Below are positions 6,216-7,436 of a DNA stretch of 7,436 nt, one piece after another (position 1 is the stretch's first letter; every line of letters begins with the position of its first letter). The notes beneath the pieces are model-generated. The model worked only from the letters and a program-made list of their open reading frames with translations, made no database searches and was not told the DNA's origin. The DNA is from Candidatus Aerophobota bacterium (GTDB lineage: Bacteria > Aerophobota > Aerophobia > Aerophobales > B3-G15). The position numbers and the translations under genes are program-made. The stretch is from the NCBI GenBank assembly GCA_021163905.1, contig JAGGTG010000124.1, forward strand, positions 1 to 7,436. The letters are read 5' to 3'.

Positions 6216-6752
6216 TTATTTTGAAACAAAATTACGGGCCTCTGGTAAAAGGTAATAAGACTCAAACTCCCTCTCAAGCTGGGTTAATCTTGGCTTAAAT
6301 TTTTCCTTTTCCTTCTCATCTGCCCGGTCAATAATTAAAACACCCTTAAGGTGATCTATCTCGTGTTGCAGGACATGGGCAAGCAGTCCCTCTGCTGATA
6401 TTTTTACTTCTTTTTCCTTTTCATTTAATCCCTCTACTACCACCTTCTTTGCCCTTTTTATCTGTAGACTAACACCTGGAATAGATAAACAACCCTCCTC
6501 CATCTTGCTCTCCCCTTCCTGTGAAATAATACGTGGATTTACAAGTTTTATAATTCCTCTTCCTACATTGGCAACTATAAACTGTTTATTTATCCCTACC
6601 TGTGGAGCAGCAAGACCTATTCCACCGAAAGAGTACATGGTTTCAGCCATCCGGGCAAGGATCTTTCTCTCAGCAGGACCCACTCCTTCCACTTCAAGAG
6701 CTTCTCTTCGAAGCACAGGATCAGGGTATTTTTTTATTGAATAAACCGGCAT
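6216..6752 (-). CDS. def: Peptide deformylase
   Basis: A cytoplasmic metalloenzyme that removes the formyl group from the initiator Met of new proteins. From ATG at 6750-6752 it has 178 residues. All three signature motifs are intact. They are GIGLAAPQ (44-51), EGCLS (86-90, with metal ligand C88) and QHEIDH (129-134, with ligands H130 and H134 and catalytic E131). The N-terminus MPVYSIKKYPDPVLR is typical. The open frame runs up to a TTG at 6773, but that would add seven residues overlapping the panD end, whereas the ATG has AGGGAGAG at SD distance. Only one base lies between the panD stop and this ATG, implying coupled translation. Many bacteria pair def with fmt or priA, and here it follows panD instead. 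Confidence 0.96.
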   Translation of the reverse strand: MPVYSIKKYPDPVLRREALEVEGVGPAERKILARMAETMYSFGGIGLAAPQVGINKQFIVANVGRGIIKLVNPRIISQEGESKMEEGCLSIPGVSLQIKRAKKVVVEGLNEKEKEVKISAEGLLAHVLQHEIDHLKGVLIIDRADEKEKEKFKPRLTQLEREFESYYLLPEARNFVSK

Positions 6753-6753
6753 C

Positions 6754-7116
6754 TCAACTCTCCCTTTTTTCAACTATCCGATTGCTCTCGTTAACAAAAA
6801 CGATTTTCTTTTTTAAATTTTTAGCCTCCTCATCAGAAAAAACGCCATATGAGAGAATTATCAATCTATCCCCAATCTCCGCTAACCTCGCTGCTGCCCC
6901 GTTTATACAAATTTTACCAGAACCTGGTTCACCAGTTATAGTATAGGTACTAAATCTTGCACCATTGTTTAAGTTCAAAACCTCCACCCTCTCTGAGGGT
7001 AAAATATCAGCTTCCTGCATAAGTTTTTCATCAATTGTAATACTTCCCTCATAATCCAGTTTAGTTTCGGTAACAACAGCACCATGAATTTTTGCCTTAC
7101 ACATTATTCTAAACAT
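6754..7116 (-). CDS. panD: Aspartate 1-decarboxylase (pyruvoyl enzyme)
   Basis: Converts L-aspartate to beta-alanine for pantothenate and coenzyme A synthesis. From ATG at 7114-7116 it has 120 residues and keeps the canonical numbering. These include K9 and H11, the self-cleavage site G24-S25 in YEGSITID (S25 becomes the pyruvoyl group), R54, the catalytic Y58 in NGARFSTYTI, and N72 in INGAAARL. The proenzyme should therefore be cleavable. The open frame extends to a GTG at 7125, but the SD AAGGTGA (7122-7128) covers that codon and is spaced for the ATG. It is the first gene after the strong promoter at 7134-7162 and is followed by def after one base. No panB or panC is in the window. Confidence 0.97.
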   Translation of the reverse strand: MFRIMCKAKIHGAVVTETKLDYEGSITIDEKLMQEADILPSERVEVLNLNNGARFSTYTITGEPGSGKICINGAAARLAEIGDRLIILSYGVFSDEEAKNLKKKIVFVNESNRIVEKRES

Positions 7117-7133
7117 TCTTCTCACCTTGATAA

Positions 7134-7162
7134 ATTATATAAAATCAATCCCCCCCTGTCAA
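7134..7162 (-). promoter_or_regulatory. Consensus sigma-70 type promoter for panD
   Basis: On the minus strand a perfect TTGACA (7157-7162) and a perfect TATAAT (7134-7139) are separated by 17 bp. The spacer begins with seven G. Transcription should start near 7127, leaving a leader of only about 11-12 nt that consists almost entirely of the panD SD AAGGTGA. This is the best promoter in the window and probably drives panD, def, the RAM gene, the tRNA and thiL, perhaps further. Confidence 0.85.
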
Positions 7163-7238
7163 TCTTACGCTTCTGGAATTGGGACAGTTTTCATAAGACT
7201 TTCTATATTTAAGGGCTCCTGGGTATCCAACGGATTAA

Positions 7239-7266
7239 TTGAGGGGGAAAATACTTTCCCCCTCAA
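7239..7266. repeat. Perfect 12-bp hairpin
   Basis: TTGAGGGGGAAA (7239-7250) and TTTCCCCCTCAA (7255-7266) pair fully around the loop ATAC. Neither strand has a T run directly after the stem, so it is not a standard intrinsic terminator. It stands about 75 bp upstream of the panD -35. It could be a REP-like unit, a barrier between this operon and its upstream neighbour, or part of a small mobile element. Confidence 0.8.
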
Positions 7267-7379
7267 CGCTTCGCTTCGCTCGCTGCTCCCCCTAAAGGGC
7301 AAAGCAGACGGCCTCGCTATAGTTTGGTATCACCTCTAACTTCTCTGCAGCTCGGCCTCCCGAGGTTTGGCTGTGCTAT

Positions 7380-7416
7380 TTTTTGGTGAAGGGCAAGCTC
7401 ATCTTCTCGCCAAAAA
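7380..7416. repeat. Hairpin with T-rich and A-rich arms
   Basis: TTTTTGGTGA (7380-7389) pairs with TCGCCAAAAA (7407-7416) over 10 bp with one T-G wobble, around a 17-base loop. GAAG and CTTC inside the loop can extend or shift the stem. Read on the minus strand the 3' arm ends in five U, so it could act as a terminator for a gene entering from the right edge. Confidence 0.5.
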
Positions 7417-7436
7417 GAGGCTTCCTTAGGGATACC

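Larger units (their letters stand above)
7163..7436. other. Intergenic region rich in inverted repeats
   Basis: No convincing gene is seen in these 274 bases to the window edge. Contents are a perfect 12-bp hairpin (7239-7266), a CGCTT tandem stretch (7267-7283), a small hairpin CTCGG/CCGAG (7351-7364) and a 10-bp hairpin (7380-7416). GGTATCC at 7222-7228 is inverted as GGATACC at 7430-7436. Much of it is visibly more GC-rich than the genes, which fits a repetitive or mobile non-coding element. A frame open from the right edge on the minus strand (7317-7436) gives 39 codons but has no recognised family. Confidence 0.5.

Noticed and set aside
7179..7209. Plus-strand promoter-like TTGGGA and TATATT
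   Set aside because: The spacing is 19 bp, the -35 is poor, and no gene follows on the plus strand.
7267..7283. CGCTT tandem units as a possible CRISPR or larger repeat array
   Set aside because: There are only two to three imperfect 5-bp units without spacers, so it is simple low-complexity sequence.
7127..7339. Plus-strand frame of 70 codons
   Set aside because: It runs through the panD promoter and the 12-bp hairpin, has no SD and does not look like a known protein.
7317..7436. Minus-strand frame open from the right edge, 39 codons ending in TAG
   Set aside because: It could be the end of a gene, but 39 open codons at an edge are not rare by chance, it overlaps hairpins, and the residues match no family I know.

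Overview
The window is an ordinary stretch of an AT-rich bacterial chromosome and is densely packed with housekeeping genes. The complete genes are all recognisable from family motifs. They encode alanine racemase, SecG, triosephosphate isomerase, phosphoglycerate kinase, GAPDH, thiamine-monophosphate kinase, peptide deformylase and aspartate decarboxylase, plus a small stand-alone Lrp/AsnC ligand-binding (RAM) domain protein and one tRNA-Gln. The gap-pgk-tpiA-secG order, purine-rich Shine-Dalgarno (SD) sequences and frequent GTG/TTG starts resemble Firmicutes and several deep-branching or candidate anaerobic phyla. I cannot place the organism more precisely from sequence alone.

Layout. On the plus strand, positions 1-111 hold the last 36 codons of an unrecognised gene, followed by alr (144-1325). 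Everything else runs on the minus strand, read right to left. A near-perfect sigma-70 type promoter (7134-7162) stands just before panD (7116-6754), then def (6752-6216), the RAM-domain gene (6195-5965), tRNA-Gln(UUG) (5957-5886) and thiL (5846-4812). A 109-bp gap carrying a plausible internal promoter follows. Then come gap (4702-3686), a 104-bp spacer with a strong hairpin, pgk (3581-2394), tpiA (2377-1619) and secG (1619-1299). The secG 3' end overlaps the convergent alr by 27 bp. The right end (about 7163-7436) contains no convincing gene. It is rich in inverted repeats and looks like a repetitive or regulatory intergenic element.

Function. gap, pgk and tpiA form the triose-phosphate part of glycolysis/gluconeogenesis and are tightly linked to secG, part of the protein-export channel. 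The promoter-proximal half combines beta-alanine synthesis for pantothenate/CoA (panD), N-terminal protein maturation (def), a probable amino-acid-sensing small protein, a tRNA and the last step of thiamine diphosphate synthesis (thiL). Processing of the embedded tRNA would cut any long transcript between the RAM gene and thiL, and the gap promoter and the gap-pgk hairpin would set further expression levels.

I corrected start codons from the longest open frames for pgk, def, panD and the RAM gene, using SD position and family N-termini. I see no clear sign of a new defence, mobile or biosynthetic system. The most open questions are the right-hand repeat region, the stand-alone RAM protein beside the tRNA, the hairpin between gap and pgk, and the convergent alr/secG overlap.
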